Assembly (NCBI GenBank): GCA_018881555.1 | Contig: JACAXG010000018.1 | Coordinates: 2,311,561 to 2,375,560, forward strand | DNA length: 64,000 nt | Origin: Amblyornis subalaris | Lineage: Eukaryota; Chordata; Aves; Passeriformes; Ptilonorhynchidae | Reading direction: 5' to 3' | In this document: positions 62,251 through 64,000 of the stretch, one piece after another | Position numbering within the stretch: the stretch's first letter is position 1 | Layout: every line of letters begins with the position of its first letter | Position numbers and translations under genes: made by a program | The notes under the pieces: model-generated | The model's database searches: none | Seen by the model: the letters and a program-made list of their open reading frames with translations, nothing else | What the model was told of the DNA's origin: nothing

Positions 62251-64000
62251 TGGCTTGCTCCCCTGATCTCCTGCTCCTGGAAGACAGGCTGAGACAGAGA
62301 AGGGTGCTCATACTGGGCAACAGCCAGGAGCAATGCGTCCTGTTTCAGGTCTGGAATTGAGGGAGAATCCTGCTGAAAGGTCCAGTTTAAAGTTGAGGTA
62401 CGTTTGAAGGGGCAGAGGTTGAATTCGAATAGATAATCATATCTAAATTTTGTTCCTCCAGAGAAATTAAAAATCCTTGGGATGATTAATAACTTTCACA
62501 GCCCAAGTGCTTGTGAGCTTGTGTGTGCCAACACCACTGGATGGTGGCTGGGGTTTTTCTTCAGCAACAACCAGAAGAGAGGATGGTCAAGTACTGAGTC
62601 ATTTGTACCAGCACGCTACAAACACAGAGCAGTTGCTCAAGTAACTCATCACTGGGTTGACTCAGTACTTGAAATTGGACTAAGTCAAACCAAAGCTGGA
62701 GGTATAACTTAGACTGCAATAACATAGGCAGACTGACTATGTTGTCAATCTAAAGCTCTGGGAGGTCAGTCAGCAAGGGTTCCTTCATGTAAAGATCATT
62801 AAATACTGCTTCTGAAGCTTAAAGCTGTAATTGTGTCATAGTCCCTTATATTTCCTGTGAGGGCTCAAAATAATGAAGGCTGGTATTCCCATAGCTTCTA
62901 TTGGTAACAACAGCCAGGTTTAAAAAAGACTTAAGGTACAAACAGCAGAGGTGGCAAGCCTGTTAGGGAAAGAAAATAGTTCCACTTTCAGTTTTCTGAT
63001 GCTGAATACTTGAACTTACCTTTGTGACAAACTTGTTCTTCTGTGAACCTTCCTTCATGTGGAAGGATTAAAGTCTCCACGGAGTGATATTGGTTTTACT
63101 TGAGTAGTACAGATTCCTTCCCCAAAGATGCACAAAGGTAATGTATGTAAAAGCTACACTCCTACTCTGAGAGTGATACACCCCGAGTGATATGAGTATT
63201 GTCAGTAAGATTCCTGATGGCACCCAGTACCAGCATTGCTGGTTTTGTGTCACCATGGTCTCTGTATAATTACACAGCACCACAAGAATATAGGGACCAG
63301 CTGATGCTATGTAATGGAACGGAAAAATGTTCATAGAGAATGGAACAGAAGGTTCATCCTTGTACATCTCAACTGATCCTGCAGCTAAATATTAAGATGG
63401 ATCAGTCTGCTGACACACACTGTGATGGGTGCTGCTGGAGCCACTCACAGTGCTCAATGTCAGAGTCAACTTTATTAGTGCTGCAATTTTTTCCATTATT
63501 AGAAAATGTTTTTCTATTTCTGGTTAAGTGTATTTTACTGTTAATACAATTACTAAAACTAAAACAAGTGACTCAAACAGATTTTGGTAGGTTTATGCAC
63601 ATTTGTATATATGCACACCCTAAAAATAGTAGCTTGATTTTTTCTGCATCCATAGTTTTTCCACATGCAGTATAGAGCAGACACTATTTTTTTAGTGATT
63701 CTGAATATTCAGCTCTGTGCAGCAATTTTAAATGGTAAGAGTTTACATTCAAACAAGTATGGAGTAAAATGTCTCACTTTTCTTGCAATGGAATTTTTCT
63801 CTCTTTAGCTGTTTCATTGAGACTCTCCCAGTTTAATGAGAAATACATTTGAATAAATGGCAAGCTAATTACTATGGAATCAGTTTCTGTTTAACAGAAA
63901 CATTTCTTTGCATTTTATTATTACTATTATTAAGCATTTACGTTCTGGTTCCATATACAGAACATGATGAAAAAGAAGCAGCACACACAGATAATTCTTT
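62251..64000. other. Gene-free intergenic DNA at the right end
   Basis: Ordinary AT-rich sequence beyond the isolated CpG island. Frames are short and unlike any known family. No repeat or structured element was recognised. Confidence 0.6.

Noticed and set aside
61731..62360. 209-codon plus-strand open frame through the isolated CpG island
   Set aside because: Composition is that of random CpG-island translation; it does not resemble STX18 or any known protein.

Overview
This 64 kb window is vertebrate nuclear DNA, almost certainly from a bird. It holds one recognisable protein-coding gene, the homeobox gene MSX1, on the minus strand: exon 1 CDS at 39294-39747, intron at 37818-39293, exon 2 CDS at 37387-37817. 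The two exons join in frame through a split Arg codon and give a 294-residue protein. The full MSX homeodomain and the MSX1-type C-terminus (ending [12 protein letters not shown]) separate it from MSX2. The bird assignment rests on CR1 LINE 3' ends, most clearly at 16817-17030 with the terminal ATTCTATG repeat, and on the MSX1 sequence. Single N bases are scattered through the window as isolated ambiguous calls, not as gap runs.

Layout. 1-31.8 kb is gene-free, AT-rich flank on the 3' side of MSX1, with one good CR1 copy, one degenerate CR1 remnant and short simple repeats. 31.9-36.8 kb is the near 3' flank. It changes from AT-rich blocks with homeodomain motifs to patches of CpG-rich DNA, and it holds a perfect 13-bp inverted repeat. 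36.8-40.2 kb is MSX1: poly(A) signal, 3' UTR, exon 2, intron, exon 1, and a strongly CpG-rich promoter with a CCAAT box, GC boxes and a G-quadruplex-capable C/G minisatellite. 40.4-45.2 kb is the upstream flank, where CpG-rich patches alternate with AT-rich blocks that look like developmental enhancers (TAATTG/TAATTA homeodomain sites, a TCF/LEF site, SMAD-like sites). 45.2-64 kb is gene-free, with a CA repeat, a poly-T tract, a CR1 fragment and an isolated CpG island at about 61.95-62.25 kb.

Interpretation. The pattern is a single transcription-factor gene with several CpG-rich patches over about 10 kb, in repeat-poor DNA full of homeodomain sites. That is the usual architecture of a Polycomb-regulated developmental gene. 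MSX1 is a homeodomain repressor downstream of BMP and Wnt signalling in limb, craniofacial, tooth and neural-tube development. The motifs found (MSX-type TAATTG sites, SMAD-like and TCF/LEF sites) fit BMP/Wnt input plus autoregulation, but that is inference from motifs: conservation could not be measured here. The flanking genes expected from vertebrate synteny (STX18, CYTL1) were not recognised in the window.
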